From an uncultured Marinobacter sp. (GTDB lineage: Bacteria; Pseudomonadota; Gammaproteobacteria; Pseudomonadales; Oleiphilaceae): DNA of 64,000 nucleotides. This document shows, one piece after another, positions 18,319 through 27,660 of the stretch. The DNA is taken from contig NZ_CAMPJO010000001.1 of NCBI RefSeq assembly GCF_946886895.1, forward strand, positions 248,001 to 312,000, written 5' to 3'. The notes under the pieces are model-generated. The model saw nothing but the letters and a program-made list of their open reading frames with translations. It was not told where the DNA came from and made no database searches. The translations under genes and the position numbers were made by a program. Every line of letters starts with the position of its first letter. Position 1 is the first letter of the stretch.

Positions 18319-19839
18319 TCAGAAGAAACCCAGCGGGTTGGTGTCGTAGCTCACCAGCATGTTCTTGGTCTGCTGGTAATGATCCAGCGCCATCTTGTGG
18401 GTCTCACGCCCAACACCGGACTTCTTGTAACCACCAAAGGCCGCATGCGCCGGGTAGGCATGGTAGCAGTTCATCCATACGCGACCGGCCTGGATGGCGC
18501 GGCCCATGCGGTAGGCCCGGTTGGTGTCGCGGGTCCAGAGACCGGCCCCCAGACCGAACTCGGTATCGTTGGCAATCGCCAAGGCTTCGGCTTCGTCCCT
18601 GAAGGTGGTCACGCCCACCACCGGGCCAAAGATTTCCTCCTGGAATACGCGCATCTTGTTGTTGCCCTTGAACAGGGTCGGCTGGATGTAGAAGCCATTG
18701 TTGAACTCAACGCCAAGATCTTCGCGGTCGCCGCCGGTCAGCACCTCGGCACCCTCTTCCTTACCGATTGCCAGGTAGGACATGATCTTGTCGAACTGCT
18801 CCTTGCTGGCCTGGGCACCCACCTGAACGTCGGTATCCAGCGGGTTGCCACGCTTGATCTTCTTGGTGCGCTCAACCACCTTGGCCATAAACTCGTCGTA
18901 CATATCCTCCTGCACCAACGCGCGGGACGGACAGGTGCAGACTTCGCCCTGATTGAAGAACGCCAGTACCAGGCCTTCCACACACTTGTCGACGAATTCC
19001 GGCTCGCCCTTCATCACATCGGAGAAGTAGATGTTGGGCGATTTGCCACCCAGTTCCACCGTGGACGGAATGATGTTTTCGGCGGCGCACTTGAGGATGT
19101 GCGATCCGACCGGCGTGGACCCGGTGAAGGCAATCTTGGCGATCCGCTTGCTGGAAGCCAGGGCCTGACCCGCCTCGATGCCATAGCCGTTCACGATGTT
19201 CAGAACACCCGGTGGTAACAGGTCGCCGATCAACTCCATCAGCACCAGAATGCTGGCGGGGGTCTGTTCGGCCGGTTTCAGTATGGTGCAGTTGCCCGCC
19301 GCCAGACAGGGGCCCAGCTTCCAGGCCGCCATCAGAATCGGGAAGTTCCAGGGAATGATCTGGCCGACCACGCCCAGGGGTTCATGGAAATGATAGGCCA
19401 CGGTGTTGGCGTCGATTTCGCCCATATGGCCTTCCTGGGCCCGGATGCAGCCGGCGAAATAGCGGAAATGGTCCGCGGCCAGGGGAATGTCGGCGTTCAG
19501 GGTCTCGCGAACCGCCTTGCCGTTATCCCAGGTTTCGGCCACCGCCAGCAGTTCCAGGTTGGCCTCAATGCGGTCGGCAATTTTCAGCAGGATGTTGGAG
19601 CGCTCCTGCACCGAGGTTTTGCCCCAGGCCGGCGCCGCCTTGTGCGCCGCATCCAGCGCCAGCTCGATATCCTCGGCCGAGGACCGGGGAATCTCACAGA
19701 TCACGTCACCGGTAACGGGCGTGATGTTGTCGAAATACTGGCCTTTTACCGGGGCGACCCATTCGCCACCGATGTAATTTTCATAACGGGATTTGAAGGA
19801 GACGACAGAGCCTTCCTTGCCAGGTTGTGCGTAGATCAT
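18319..19839 (-). CDS. exaC: NAD-dependent aldehyde dehydrogenase ExaC
   Basis: Cytoplasmic aldehyde dehydrogenase of 506 residues that oxidises the aldehyde made by the PQQ alcohol dehydrogenase (acetaldehyde for ethanol) to the acid. Class signatures include [11 protein letters not shown], the FTGST cofactor block, [11 protein letters not shown] with the general base, and the catalytic cysteine in [13 protein letters not shown]. The C-terminus [18 protein letters not shown] is typical of ExaC/AldA-type enzymes. ATG start with AGAGG. It sits between pqqA and the quinoprotein dehydrogenase; the exaA terminator at 20028-20058 suggests it has its own promoter. Confidence 0.93.
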   Translation of the reverse strand: MIYAQPGKEGSVVSFKSRYENYIGGEWVAPVKGQYFDNITPVTGDVICEIPRSSAEDIELALDAAHKAAPAWGKTSVQERSNILLKIADRIEANLELLAVAETWDNGKAVRETLNADIPLAADHFRYFAGCIRAQEGHMGEIDANTVAYHFHEPLGVVGQIIPWNFPILMAAWKLGPCLAAGNCTILKPAEQTPASILVLMELIGDLLPPGVLNIVNGYGIEAGQALASSKRIAKIAFTGSTPVGSHILKCAAENIIPSTVELGGKSPNIYFSDVMKGEPEFVDKCVEGLVLAFFNQGEVCTCPSRALVQEDMYDEFMAKVVERTKKIKRGNPLDTDVQVGAQASKEQFDKIMSYLAIGKEEGAEVLTGGDREDLGVEFNNGFYIQPTLFKGNNKMRVFQEEIFGPVVGVTTFRDEAEALAIANDTEFGLGAGLWTRDTNRAYRMGRAIQAGRVWMNCYHAYPAHAAFGGYKKSGVGRETHKMALDHYQQTKNMLVSYDTNPLGFF

Positions 19840-19955
19840 GGTCTCGACCTCTTGTTGTGTTTGTCGCAGAACAACGCGGACTTTCGCGTTTACCTGTTCA
19901 ATGTAGACCCCAAACCTCCGGAGGTGAATCGTGCGATGGAGGCGAAAATCTCCTC

Positions 19956-19966
19956 CCTTGGTAGTA
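19956..19966 (+). promoter_or_regulatory. Short sequence shared by the exaC and pedF upstream regions (copy 1)
   Basis: The 11-mer CCTTGGTAGTA occurs about 117 bases before exaC and again at 23611-23621 between pedF and the ABC gene set. Its core GGTAGTA also appears in reverse orientation at 22000-22006, ahead of the quinoprotein dehydrogenase gene. Possible regulator site for the alcohol genes; weak evidence. Confidence 0.3.
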
Positions 19967-20027
19967 GATAGCCCCGGTTCCGGGTCGCCAGCCTTTTATT
20001 GCCGCACATTCACCGGTGCCTGAACAC

Positions 20028-20058
20028 AAAAGGGGCCGCCCGGAGGCAGCCCCTTTTT
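20028..20058 (-). terminator. Rho-independent terminator after the quinoprotein dehydrogenase
   Basis: Near-perfect hairpin with the arms AAAAGGGGCCGCC and GGCAGCCCCTTTTT around a four-base loop, ending in a T-run for minus-strand transcription and located 31 bases after the dehydrogenase stop. It separates the dehydrogenase transcript from exaC. The A/T tails on both sides could let it act in either direction. Confidence 0.8.
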
Positions 20059-20089
20059 AGCCGGCAGGGCACCGGCCCTCTTTCAGGGA

Positions 20090-21865
20090 TCAGTTGCTGG
20101 CAACGCGATCCTTCGGCAGCTTGAAGGTCCAGACCATACCGCCCTGGTTGAAGTCCTTCACCACCTTGGCCACTTCGCCACCCCAGAGCGGCACCGCGCC
20201 ACCCCAGCCGGAAGCGACAGAGACATACTGCTCGCCGTCCATGCTCCAGGTGACCGGCGTCCCCACCACACCGGAACCTGTGTTGAACTTATACAGTTCC
20301 TCGCCGGTCCTGGCATCAAAGGCCTTCAGATAACCTTCCGGCGTACCGGTGAAGACCAGGTTGCCAGCGGTGGTCATAACACCACCCCACAACGGTGCAG
20401 TGTTCTCGTACCGCCAGACTTCTTTACCGGTTTTCGGATCGATGGCGCGCAGAACGCCGATATAGTCATCGTTGGTCGGCTTGATGGTGAAGCCGGCGCC
20501 CAGATAGGCCGCGCCTTTCTTGTAGGACACCGGCTCGTTCCAGATGTCCATGGACCATTCGTTAGACGGCACATAGAACAGGCCGGTTTCCTGGTTGTAA
20601 GCCATGGGCATCCAGTTCTTGCCACCCAGGAACGCGGGCTGGGCAACCACAGGCTCGCCTTTGGTGCCCTCTGTAGCGGAGGGATCACCCGGGCGACCAC
20701 CCTCGGCGAAGATCGGGCGACCGGTCTCGGGATCCAGGCCCTTGGCCCAGGTGATCTTGTCGACAAACGGGAAGCCACGGATAAAATCGCCGTTCTCGCG
20801 GTTCAACACATAGAAGAAGCCATTGCGGTCCGCAGTGGCAGCAGCGTGAATGGTTTTGCCATTTTCCTGATAGTCAAAGGAAATGAGCTCGTTAACACCA
20901 TCATAATCCCAGCCGTCATGAGGCGTGGTCTGAAAATGCCATTTGATGCTGCCGTCGTCCGGATCAATGGCCAGACGGGATGACGAGAACAGGTTATCCC
21001 CCGGGCGCAGGTGCGAGTTCCAGGGCGCCGGGTTGCCGGTACCGAAGAACAGGGAATCGGTGGTCCGGTCGTAGGTGCCGCCAAGCCACGGAGCCGCGCC
21101 GCCATTTTTCCACATATCGCCAGGCCAGGTGACACCGGCCTTGCCGCCGGAAATGCCGTTTTCGATGGCCTTGCCATCCTTGTAAACATAACCCATATGG
21201 CCCTCAACGGTCGGGCGGGTCCAGAGCTTTTCACCGGTGTTCGGGTCGTAGGCTTCAACCTTGCCGACAATCCCGAACTCACCGCCGGAAACACCGGTGA
21301 TCAGCTTGCCCTTGACCACAATCGGGGCCGCGGTAATGGCGTATCCGGCCTGGTAATCCGCCACTTCCTTGATCCAGACGGGCTTGCCCGTGTCCTTGTC
21401 CAGCGCGACCAGCTTGGCGTCCAGGGTGCCGAAAATCACCTTGTCGTCGTACAGGGCGACGCCCCGGTTGACCACATCGCAACAGGGCATGATGCCGTCG
21501 GGCAGGCGCGCGTCGTACTGCCAGATTTCCTCGCCGGTTCTGGCGTCAATGGCATACACCCGGGAATAGGAGGCGGTGACGTACATCACACCATCCTTGA
21601 TCATCGGCTGGGATTCCTGGCCGCGCATTTTCTCGCTGCCGAAGGAAAAGGCCCACACCGGCTGCAAGTACTGGATGTTTTTGGTCGTCAGGTCGTCCAG
21701 AGTACTGAAGCGTTGACCCTGGGTGCCCATGCCGTAACTGACGATATCACCCGGCGTCTTGTGATCATTCATGATGTCTTCGTCGGTGACCGCCTGGGCC
21801 CCGTAAGACACCGCCAGCGCCAGCACACTGGCGGCAATGCGAATCCCGAACTTGTTCGATCTCAT
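20090..21865 (-). CDS. exaA: PQQ-dependent alcohol dehydrogenase with lanthanide-type Asp-Tyr-Asp site
   Basis: Periplasmic quinoprotein (methanol/ethanol family, eight-bladed propeller), 591 residues with a Sec signal peptide ending near GAQA. It oxidises alcohols to aldehydes and passes electrons to a c-type cytochrome. The adjacent cysteine pair C128-C129 (MPCCDVV) that stacks on PQQ is present. The catalytic Asp is D320 in [11 protein letters not shown]. Two residues on is another Asp, D322, which in XoxF- and PedH-type enzymes ligates a lanthanide and is Ala/Ser/Thr in calcium enzymes. The symbol is used in the broad sense; the metal-site reading makes it more PedH-like. ATG at 21865 follows GGAGAG. 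A strong terminator follows. Confidence 0.93.
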   Translation of the reverse strand: MRSNKFGIRIAASVLALAVSYGAQAVTDEDIMNDHKTPGDIVSYGMGTQGQRFSTLDDLTTKNIQYLQPVWAFSFGSEKMRGQESQPMIKDGVMYVTASYSRVYAIDARTGEEIWQYDARLPDGIMPCCDVVNRGVALYDDKVIFGTLDAKLVALDKDTGKPVWIKEVADYQAGYAITAAPIVVKGKLITGVSGGEFGIVGKVEAYDPNTGEKLWTRPTVEGHMGYVYKDGKAIENGISGGKAGVTWPGDMWKNGGAAPWLGGTYDRTTDSLFFGTGNPAPWNSHLRPGDNLFSSSRLAIDPDDGSIKWHFQTTPHDGWDYDGVNELISFDYQENGKTIHAAATADRNGFFYVLNRENGDFIRGFPFVDKITWAKGLDPETGRPIFAEGGRPGDPSATEGTKGEPVVAQPAFLGGKNWMPMAYNQETGLFYVPSNEWSMDIWNEPVSYKKGAAYLGAGFTIKPTNDDYIGVLRAIDPKTGKEVWRYENTAPLWGGVMTTAGNLVFTGTPEGYLKAFDARTGEELYKFNTGSGVVGTPVTWSMDGEQYVSVASGWGGAVPLWGGEVAKVVKDFNQGGMVWTFKLPKDRVASN

Positions 21866-22001
21866 GGTTGCGCTCTCCAATTCTCTTGTTTTCTGTTTCA
21901 GGGCGAACCGGGAAGGTTTCCCGCCTCTGCAGTGATTCTTCGCGTTGCGGCAACAACCAACAATTACCCCCCGGAACAGGTTTTCTCATCACTTGGTCGT
22001 A

Positions 22002-22958
22002 CTACCTGCCCTCGGCACGGGCGATGGCCTCATCACCCAGGAATTCCCGGTAATACTGGGGCACGCTGTAACGGAGTGCCCGATCCGCCAACATTGCACT
22101 GAGTTCACCGGACGTCACCATCTCGCCGATGATAGCCTCCAGCTCGTAACCCAGTTGCCGGTGGGTATGCTTGACGGCCATGCCGATGTCCCAGACCTGC
22201 TTGCCGATGCCCGGGAAGCCATTGCCGGCGGCTCGGAACCGGGCGTTTTTCGGCTTGGCGAGCTCATGATCAATCTCCGCCCGCATGCCCATCACGGCAC
22301 TGACCTCACCCTCGCGCATGGCCCGGAAGGCATCCCGCACATTGGCATAATGCCGCACCTGCTCACGCAGCCGGCCGCGCAGGCCGGAACTCAGGTAAAA
22401 ATCCGGCAGGGTGTCGACTTCCACGCCGATGGGGTGGTACTGAAAGACCGCCACGGTGTCGACGCTGTCGAGCTTGTCGGGGTTGAAGGCAATCTGCCAG
22501 GTTTCCTGCTGGTAGGGACCGAACAACACCACCTGCTCATTGATGTACTCGCCGGTGGAATCCTGCATGTAGGCGTATTGCTTGTCGTAGGGCACCCGCA
22601 TCATCACATCGGCAAGCCGTCGCTTGGCCAGGTAATGCCCTTTCCAGACGTTATTGCGCAGGTCGTCGCCCAGGGTTTCATCGGGCACAATCCAGTGCAC
22701 CCGAAACTCCACGCCCAGGGCCCTGGCCATCCGTTTGCCAATCTCCACATCAATCCCCCTCGGCTCACCATTCACCTGATAGGAATAGGGCGGGAAATTT
22801 TCGTACACCCCCACCTTCAGGTAACCGGAGTCCAGGATAATGTCGTAGGTCCGGTCGGCCGGTCGGTTGAGCAGGGCGTCTCCGTCGTCCAGCCCCTGCG
22901 CCAGGGCCACCTGGCACAGCAGCCAGAGTGCGCAAACCCGAGTCAACAGTTTCATCAT
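22002..22958 (-). CDS. XoxJ/MoxJ-like periplasmic binding protein associated with quinoprotein dehydrogenases
   Basis: A 318-residue exported protein with the fold of family 3 solute-binding proteins (YLKVGVYENFPPYSYQ, EPRGIDVEIGKRMARALGV). This group is found beside PQQ dehydrogenases (MxaJ/XoxJ). XoxJ is thought to help activate or mature the dehydrogenase rather than bind a nutrient for an ABC importer, and no permease is next to it. Signal peptide at the N-terminus (LLTRVCALWLLCQVALAQ). ATG at 22958 (or 22955) is chosen over an upstream TTG. It lies between pedF and the dehydrogenase on the same strand. Confidence 0.85.
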   Translation of the reverse strand: MMKLLTRVCALWLLCQVALAQGLDDGDALLNRPADRTYDIILDSGYLKVGVYENFPPYSYQVNGEPRGIDVEIGKRMARALGVEFRVHWIVPDETLGDDLRNNVWKGHYLAKRRLADVMMRVPYDKQYAYMQDSTGEYINEQVVLFGPYQQETWQIAFNPDKLDSVDTVAVFQYHPIGVEVDTLPDFYLSSGLRGRLREQVRHYANVRDAFRAMREGEVSAVMGMRAEIDHELAKPKNARFRAAGNGFPGIGKQVWDIGMAVKHTHRQLGYELEAIIGEMVTSGELSAMLADRALRYSVPQYYREFLGDEAIARAEGR

Positions 22959-23035
22959 GCGTGCCCCCAACGACAGTGGGCCAGCCCTTGGGCCGGCCCG
23001 GATTCAGGTGTGGTTAACAGTCACGCCGCAGCCAT

Positions 23036-23464
23036 TCATTCCGGCTTGGGCAGCGATTCCACATAGGTCCGGATGGCCCAGATGGCGTTCTGGTCCAGGG
23101 TTTTCTTCCACGACGGCATACCACGGTCGGTGCCGTTCAGAACCCGACCCATGTAGTACTCATCGTCCCATTCGGTCAGCTCCCGAAGGTCGGGGGTGAG
23201 GCCGCCTGACATCGCCCGGATGCCGTGGCAGCCGGCACAGTTCCCGGCGTAGGCGCTCTCACCCACCTTGATGGCCTGGGCATTGAACTTGCCGTACTCG
23301 TTTCCTTCCCGGAAGGGATTGACCGACCGGACCTCATCGCCCAGCTCCGGCAGATTGCCCGTATCCACGGGCTGGGGCGTTACGTTGCCGTGGGCCATTA
23401 CCAGGCCCGCCATGCCCAGCCAGGCCATTGAAATCAGTGCTCTCAGTGAAAAGGAAGTTGCCAT
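23036..23464 (-). CDS. pedF: Cytochrome c-550 PedF
   Basis: A 142-residue exported monohaem cytochrome c with a signal peptide cleaved after GLVMA. The haem motif CAGCH is near residue 77 and the distal Met is probably in RGMPSWKKTL. In Pseudomonas this cytochrome takes electrons from the PQQ alcohol dehydrogenases. ATG start with CAGAGGTAA. It appears to be the first gene of a pedF-xoxJ-dehydrogenase transcript. The upstream region has the CCAAAGTGGCAT copy of the recurring motif. Confidence 0.92.
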   Translation of the reverse strand: MATSFSLRALISMAWLGMAGLVMAHGNVTPQPVDTGNLPELGDEVRSVNPFREGNEYGKFNAQAIKVGESAYAGNCAGCHGIRAMSGGLTPDLRELTEWDDEYYMGRVLNGTDRGMPSWKKTLDQNAIWAIRTYVESLPKPE

Positions 23465-23582
23465 TGTTGTTACCTCTGGTTTGATCCCGTGCGCTGGCGG
23501 TTGGTGTCTTTGACTCTTGTTGCGTGGTATCCGGTGCCAACTTGCTCACCTCCAAGTCTAGGAATCCCGGCCTGCGATCCGA

Positions 23583-23594
23583 ATGCCACTTTGG
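23583..23594 (-). promoter_or_regulatory. Recurrent motif upstream of pedF (copy 2)
   Basis: In the pedF direction the site reads CCAAAGTGGCAT, preceded by ATCAAAACCT. It matches the copies at 18243 and 31184 in CCAAAGT and in the closing AT. It lies about 119 bases before the pedF start and also within the region that must drive the divergent ABC gene set at 23747. Confidence 0.38.
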
Positions 23595-23610
23595 AGGTTT
23601 TGATCTAGTT

Positions 23611-23621
23611 CCTTGGTAGTA
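23611..23621 (+). promoter_or_regulatory. Short sequence shared by the exaC and pedF upstream regions (copy 2)
   Basis: Second copy of CCTTGGTAGTA, in the 282-base divergent region between pedF and the PedA1-like gene. It lies 17 bases from the CCAAAGT-type motif, so the two may form one composite control region. Nothing else in this gap was identified. Confidence 0.3.
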
Positions 23622-23746
23622 ACCAGAGGGAGTGAACGGACAAATCTCATCCTTTAGTACCGATGGATTCCTACTTTCTGAATATTTCCGCCCGCCAACC
23701 GCTTCTCTAAGCTCAGGACCAAAGGCTGATAAAAAGGAGCGGGTTT

Positions 23747-24940
23747 ATGGTTCGGTACTGTCAGCAGTTTCAGTACTGCCTGAGGGCTCTGTCCATCGTG
23801 CTGGTCGCCTGCGCTCTTTCCTCTGGCGCCGCGGCACAGAATCTCGAGGTCCGTATCGGGTACATCCAGTGGACGCCGGACCCAGGTCCCGTCCTGTCCA
23901 ATGTGATTCCCGAGCCGGAAGACGCCGGCCTTCGGGGCGCCGAACTGGCCCTTGCAGACAACAACACCACCGGCAAATTCCTGGGCCAGAGCTATACGCT
24001 GGAACACCAGGCCGCCGATTCGGAAGCGGCCGCCGTGGAGGCATTCAAGGCCCTGCAACGGAGCGGCGTCGGTCTGTTTGTGGTCAACGCCCCTGCCAGC
24101 ACGGTTCAGGCGCTGATGGGCGCTTCCGGGGAACGGACCCTGGTGTTTAACGCCGGTGCCAGGGATGATGCCCTGCGCACCTCGGCATGCCACCCCAACC
24201 TGCTGCACAGCATCCCCAGCTACGCCATGCTCACCGACGCCCTCGGCCAGTGGCTGAACCAGAGGCGCTGGAACGACCTGTTCCTTATCACCGGGCCAAC
24301 CCTGGCCGACCGATCCTGGGCCAGTGCTTTTCGCCGCTCAGCCAAACGCTTCGGCCTGGAGATTGTCGAAGACAAGCCCTGGACCTTTGACGCCGACCTG
24401 CGTCGCACGGCGTCGAAGGAACTGCCATTGTTTACCCAGGCCAACGACTACGACGCCGTGGTCGTGGCCGACGTGCGCGGGGATTTCGGTGAATACGTGC
24501 CGTTCAATACCTGGCTGCCAAGGCCGGTGGTGGGCACCCAGGGCATGATGCCGGTGGCCTGGCATTTCGTGGTGGAAAACTGGGGCGCGGCGCAGTTGCA
24601 AAACCGCTTTCGCGAGATGGCCCGTCGTGAAATGAACAGCGAGGACTACGCGGCCTGGGCCGCCATTCGCTCGATCGGCACTGCAGTCACGGAGCTGGGT
24701 AGCGCAACCCCCGAGAACGTCCGCAACTTCCTGTTCAGTGACCACTTCCAGTTGGCCGCCTTCAAGGGCCGCAAGCTCACCTACCGCGACTGGAACGGCC
24801 AGTTGCGCCAGCCAATCCCGCTGGTGCACCCCCGGGGGCTGGTCGCGCGCGCCCCGTTTGAAGGCTTCCTGCACCCGAACACCACCATGGACACGCTTGG
24901 CTTCGACAAGCCCGAGAGCAGGTGCCGGATTAATGGCTAA
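23747..24940 (+). CDS. PQQ-alcohol-system ABC substrate-binding protein (PedA1-like)
   Basis: A 397-residue exported protein of the Leu/Ile/Val-binding-like fold (VRIGYIQWTPDPGP... LVFNAGARDDALR). It belongs to the group always found with PQQ alcohol dehydrogenases and an ABC-2 type transporter. The signal peptide ends near SGAAAQ. Start ATG has AAGGAGCGGG. It begins a four-gene set (binding protein, propeller, ATPase, permease) in the order of P. putida pedA1A2BC, which is needed for growth at low lanthanide concentrations. The transported substrate is inferred, not visible. Confidence 0.83.
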   Translation: MVRYCQQFQYCLRALSIVLVACALSSGAAAQNLEVRIGYIQWTPDPGPVLSNVIPEPEDAGLRGAELALADNNTTGKFLGQSYTLEHQAADSEAAAVEAFKALQRSGVGLFVVNAPASTVQALMGASGERTLVFNAGARDDALRTSACHPNLLHSIPSYAMLTDALGQWLNQRRWNDLFLITGPTLADRSWASAFRRSAKRFGLEIVEDKPWTFDADLRRTASKELPLFTQANDYDAVVVADVRGDFGEYVPFNTWLPRPVVGTQGMMPVAWHFVVENWGAAQLQNRFREMARREMNSEDYAAWAAIRSIGTAVTELGSATPENVRNFLFSDHFQLAAFKGRKLTYRDWNGQLRQPIPLVHPRGLVARAPFEGFLHPNTTMDTLGFDKPESRCRING

Positions 24941-24982
24941 CCGCGGTGGCGGCGTGTTTTCAAAACAACAAGGAGCAACCCC

Positions 24983-25957
24983 ATGACAACCCTGTTCAGA
25001 CACACGGCCCTGGCCGTGATGATCGGCCTATCGACACCAGCCCTGGCCAGCCTGGCCTATGTGTCCAACGAGAAGGACAACACCCTGTCGGTGATTGACA
25101 CCGAATCCCTGGAGGTGGTCGATACCATCGACGTGGGCGCCCGCCCCCGGGGCATCCTGCTGTCGAAGGACCACACCAGGCTGTATATCTGTGCCAGCGA
25201 CGACGACACCGTGCAGGTGCTGGACCTGGCGACCCGCAAGATCATCGACACCCTGCCCTCGGGCGAGGACCCGGAGCAGTTCGCGCTACACCCCAACAAC
25301 AGGCACCTGTACATCTCCAACGAGGACGACGCCATCGTGACCGTGGTGGATGTCACCAGCAAAAACGTACTCGCCCAGATCGATGTGGGTATCGAGCCGG
25401 AGGGCATGGCAGTGAGCCCCGATGGCAAATGGGCCGTCAACACCAGTGAAACCACCAGCATGCTGCACTGGATCAACACCGAGACCTTCGAGATCGAGAA
25501 GAACATCGTGGTTGGCCAGCGCCCGCGCCACGTGGAATTCAGCAAAGACAGCAAGATCGCCTGGGCCTCCGCGGAAATCGGTGGCACCGTGCACATCATT
25601 GACGTGGACAACCTCCAACAGATCCACGAGCTATCCTTCCGGGTACCGGGCGTGAACCAGGACCGGGTGCAACCGGTGGGTATCGAGCTGACCTCCGATG
25701 GCAAATACGCCTTCGTGGCTCTCGGGCCGTCCAACCATGTGGCGGTGGTGGATGCGAAGACCTATGAGGTGCTGGATTATCTGCTGGTGGGCAGCCGGGT
25801 GTGGCAACTGGACCTGGACAAGGACGAGAAGCACCTGTTCACCACCAACGGCGTCTCCGGTGACATCTCGGTGATCGATGTGGAGGATATGAAGGTGATC
25901 AAATCCATCAAAGTCGGCCGCTACCCCTGGGGGGTGGTGATCGATCCGACGTCATGA
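24983..25957 (+). CDS. PQQ-catabolism-associated YVTN beta-propeller protein (PedA2-like)
   Basis: A 324-residue periplasmic protein with a signal peptide ending ALAS. It is made of repeated propeller strands of the YVTN type (LAYVSNEKDNTLSVIDTESLEVVDTI; RLYICASDDDTVQVLDL; HLYISNEDDAIVTVVDV; LFTTNGVSGDISVIDV). Such proteins accompany PQQ alcohol-oxidation operons. Acidic clusters at blade ends could bind metal, but that is speculation. It starts with ATG after AAGGAGCAA, and its stop overlaps the ATPase start as ATGA. Confidence 0.87.
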   Translation: MTTLFRHTALAVMIGLSTPALASLAYVSNEKDNTLSVIDTESLEVVDTIDVGARPRGILLSKDHTRLYICASDDDTVQVLDLATRKIIDTLPSGEDPEQFALHPNNRHLYISNEDDAIVTVVDVTSKNVLAQIDVGIEPEGMAVSPDGKWAVNTSETTSMLHWINTETFEIEKNIVVGQRPRHVEFSKDSKIAWASAEIGGTVHIIDVDNLQQIHELSFRVPGVNQDRVQPVGIELTSDGKYAFVALGPSNHVAVVDAKTYEVLDYLLVGSRVWQLDLDKDEKHLFTTNGVSGDISVIDVEDMKVIKSIKVGRYPWGVVIDPTS

Positions 25958-26676
25958 CCCTTGAAGCCAGCCATCTCAGCTTCCGCTATGGCGACAAGCC
26001 AGTGCTCAGGGAGGTCAGCTTCGCGCTGACCCCTGGCCGTTTTCATGCCCTGCTGGGTCCCAACGGCGCGGGCAAGTCCACTCTGTTCGGTCTGCTCACC
26101 CGGCTGCTGGCCTTGCAGCAGGGCGATACCCTGCTGGCAGGGCAATCCCTCAGGAAACAACCGGCTGACGCCATGCGCCAGATCGGCGTGGTGTTCCAGC
26201 AGAATGCCCTGGATCTGGACCTGACGGTGCGCCAGAACCTCCAGTACCACGCTGCACTGCACGGCCTCTCTCGCAAAGAGGCCCAAAAGCGCGGTGACCG
26301 CGAGCTGGAACGCTTCCGGTTACTGGACCGGGCCAACGAGGCGGTGCGCCAGCTCAACGGTGGTCATCGCCGGCGGGTGGAGATTGCCCGGGCCCTGCTC
26401 CATGAACCTTCCCTGTTGTTGCTGGATGAGCCCACCGTGGGCCTGGATGTCGCCAGTCGCAAGGCACTCAACGAACACGTACGCACGTTATGTGACGAGG
26501 ATGGCCTGACCGTCCTCTGGGCCACGCACTTGATTGAGGAGGTTCGTCTGGACGACCGGGTGTTGATCCTGCATGAAGGCAAACTGCTGGCCGACGGCGC
26601 GGGCCATGACATCTGCCAGGCGGAAGGTACCCGCGACCTGGCCGAAACCTTCCATTCCCTGACCGGAGCCGACTGA
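25954..26676 (+). CDS. ABC transporter ATP-binding protein, PQQ alcohol system (PedB-like)
   Basis: A 240-residue ABC ATPase of the ABC-2 (drug/lipid exporter) class. Walker A is GPNGAGKST and Walker B is LLLLDEPTVGLD, with Q-loop VVFQQNALD. The ABC signature is unusual: the LSGGQ position reads LNGGH (QLNGGHRRRVEIARALL). It pairs with the permease one base downstream and overlaps the propeller gene. In P. putida the corresponding transporter supports lanthanide-dependent growth. Whether it imports or exports is not clear from an ABC-2 architecture. Confidence 0.85.
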   Translation: MTLEASHLSFRYGDKPVLREVSFALTPGRFHALLGPNGAGKSTLFGLLTRLLALQQGDTLLAGQSLRKQPADAMRQIGVVFQQNALDLDLTVRQNLQYHAALHGLSRKEAQKRGDRELERFRLLDRANEAVRQLNGGHRRRVEIARALLHEPSLLLLDEPTVGLDVASRKALNEHVRTLCDEDGLTVLWATHLIEEVRLDDRVLILHEGKLLADGAGHDICQAEGTRDLAETFHSLTGAD

Positions 26677-26677
26677 A

Positions 26678-27481
26678 ATGAATGCAGCGCACTACTGGCA
26701 TTGTTTTGTGGGTATCCAGACCCGGGAATGGTTGCGTTTCTGGCAGCAGCGCACCCGGTTTGCCAGTGCGCTGGTCCGGCCGCTGCTGTGGCTGGTGGTG
26801 TTCGCCGCCGGGTTCCGGGCGGTGCTCGGGATTTCCATTATTCCGCCCTACCAGACCTACATCACCTACGAGACCTACATTGCGCCCGGTTTGTGCGGGA
26901 TGATCATCCTGTTCAACAGTATGCAGGGCGCCCTGTCCATGGTGTATGACCGGGAATTGGGCAGCATGCGGGTGCTGTTGATGAGTCCGCTGCCGCGACC
27001 GTTCCTGCTGGTAACCAAGCTGCTGGCCATGGGGGTGGTATCGGTGGGACAGGTGTATGTGTTTCTGCTGCTGGCGTTGCTGGTGGATGTGGAGCCGCCG
27101 GTGTGGGGCTATCTGGCGGTGTTGCCGGCGTTGCTATTAACCAGCCTGATGCTCGGTGCCCTGGGGCTGCTGATTGCCACCTGGATCAAGCAGTTGGAGA
27201 ATTTTGCCGGGGTGATGAACTTTGTCATCTTCCCAATGTTCTTTATGTCCTCGGCGCTGTATCCCCTGTGGAAAATGAACGAAGCCAGTCCGTGGCTTTA
27301 CTGGGTCTGCCAGTTCAATCCGTTTACCCATGCGGTGGAAGCCATCCGGTTTTCGCTGTACCTGGAGTGGAATCCGCTGGCCTACGGCATTACCGCGGGC
27401 ATGACGGTGGTTCTGGCGTTACTGGCTACGGCCGGCTTCCGCCCCCAACGTACGAAAATACTTGGCAACAAACCCGCGTAA
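26678..27481 (+). CDS. ABC-2 type transporter permease, PQQ alcohol system (PedC-like)
   Basis: A 267-residue inner-membrane protein with about six hydrophobic segments and the ABC-2 permease pattern. The YETYIAPGLCGMIILFNSMQG stretch and the later MFFMSSALYPLWKMNEASP segment are typical. Start ATG lies one base after the ATPase stop, so the pair is translationally coupled. It closes the four-gene set; the next gene begins 179 bases later behind its own Zur-like box. Confidence 0.85.
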   Translation: MNAAHYWHCFVGIQTREWLRFWQQRTRFASALVRPLLWLVVFAAGFRAVLGISIIPPYQTYITYETYIAPGLCGMIILFNSMQGALSMVYDRELGSMRVLLMSPLPRPFLLVTKLLAMGVVSVGQVYVFLLLALLVDVEPPVWGYLAVLPALLLTSLMLGALGLLIATWIKQLENFAGVMNFVIFPMFFMSSALYPLWKMNEASPWLYWVCQFNPFTHAVEAIRFSLYLEWNPLAYGITAGMTVVLALLATAGFRPQRTKILGNKPA

Positions 27482-27541
27482 ACACGCTCAAACCAACCGC
27501 CACCAGGCTGGCCTCATCCCCGAATCACTTCACGCTGCAAA

Positions 27542-27556
27542 TGTTATGTTATAACA
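27542..27556 (+). promoter_or_regulatory. Zur-like operator upstream of the COG0523 GTPase
   Basis: The 15-base TGTTATGTTATAACA matches the gammaproteobacterial Zur core TGTTATA-N-TATAACA at all but one fixed position. The flanks (AAA before, T after) also fit. It would overlap the -10 region of a promoter with TTCACG at 27529-27534. It lies about 105 bases before the GTPase start. Zinc-dependent repression is inferred. Confidence 0.65.
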
Positions 27557-27660
27557 TGATAAGCATGGAACGGCGCGACGCATAACCGCTGGATGCATAC
27601 ATCAGCCCGAACGGTTCGAGCACGGCCGTTACACGTCAATCAGATGAGTTGAAACCACCC

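Noticed and set aside
26354..26368. LNGGH in place of LSGGQ taken as a sign of a dead ABC ATPase
   Set aside because: Walker A, Walker B and Q-loop are intact and related ABC-2 ATPases tolerate variation at this site, so loss of function is not supported.
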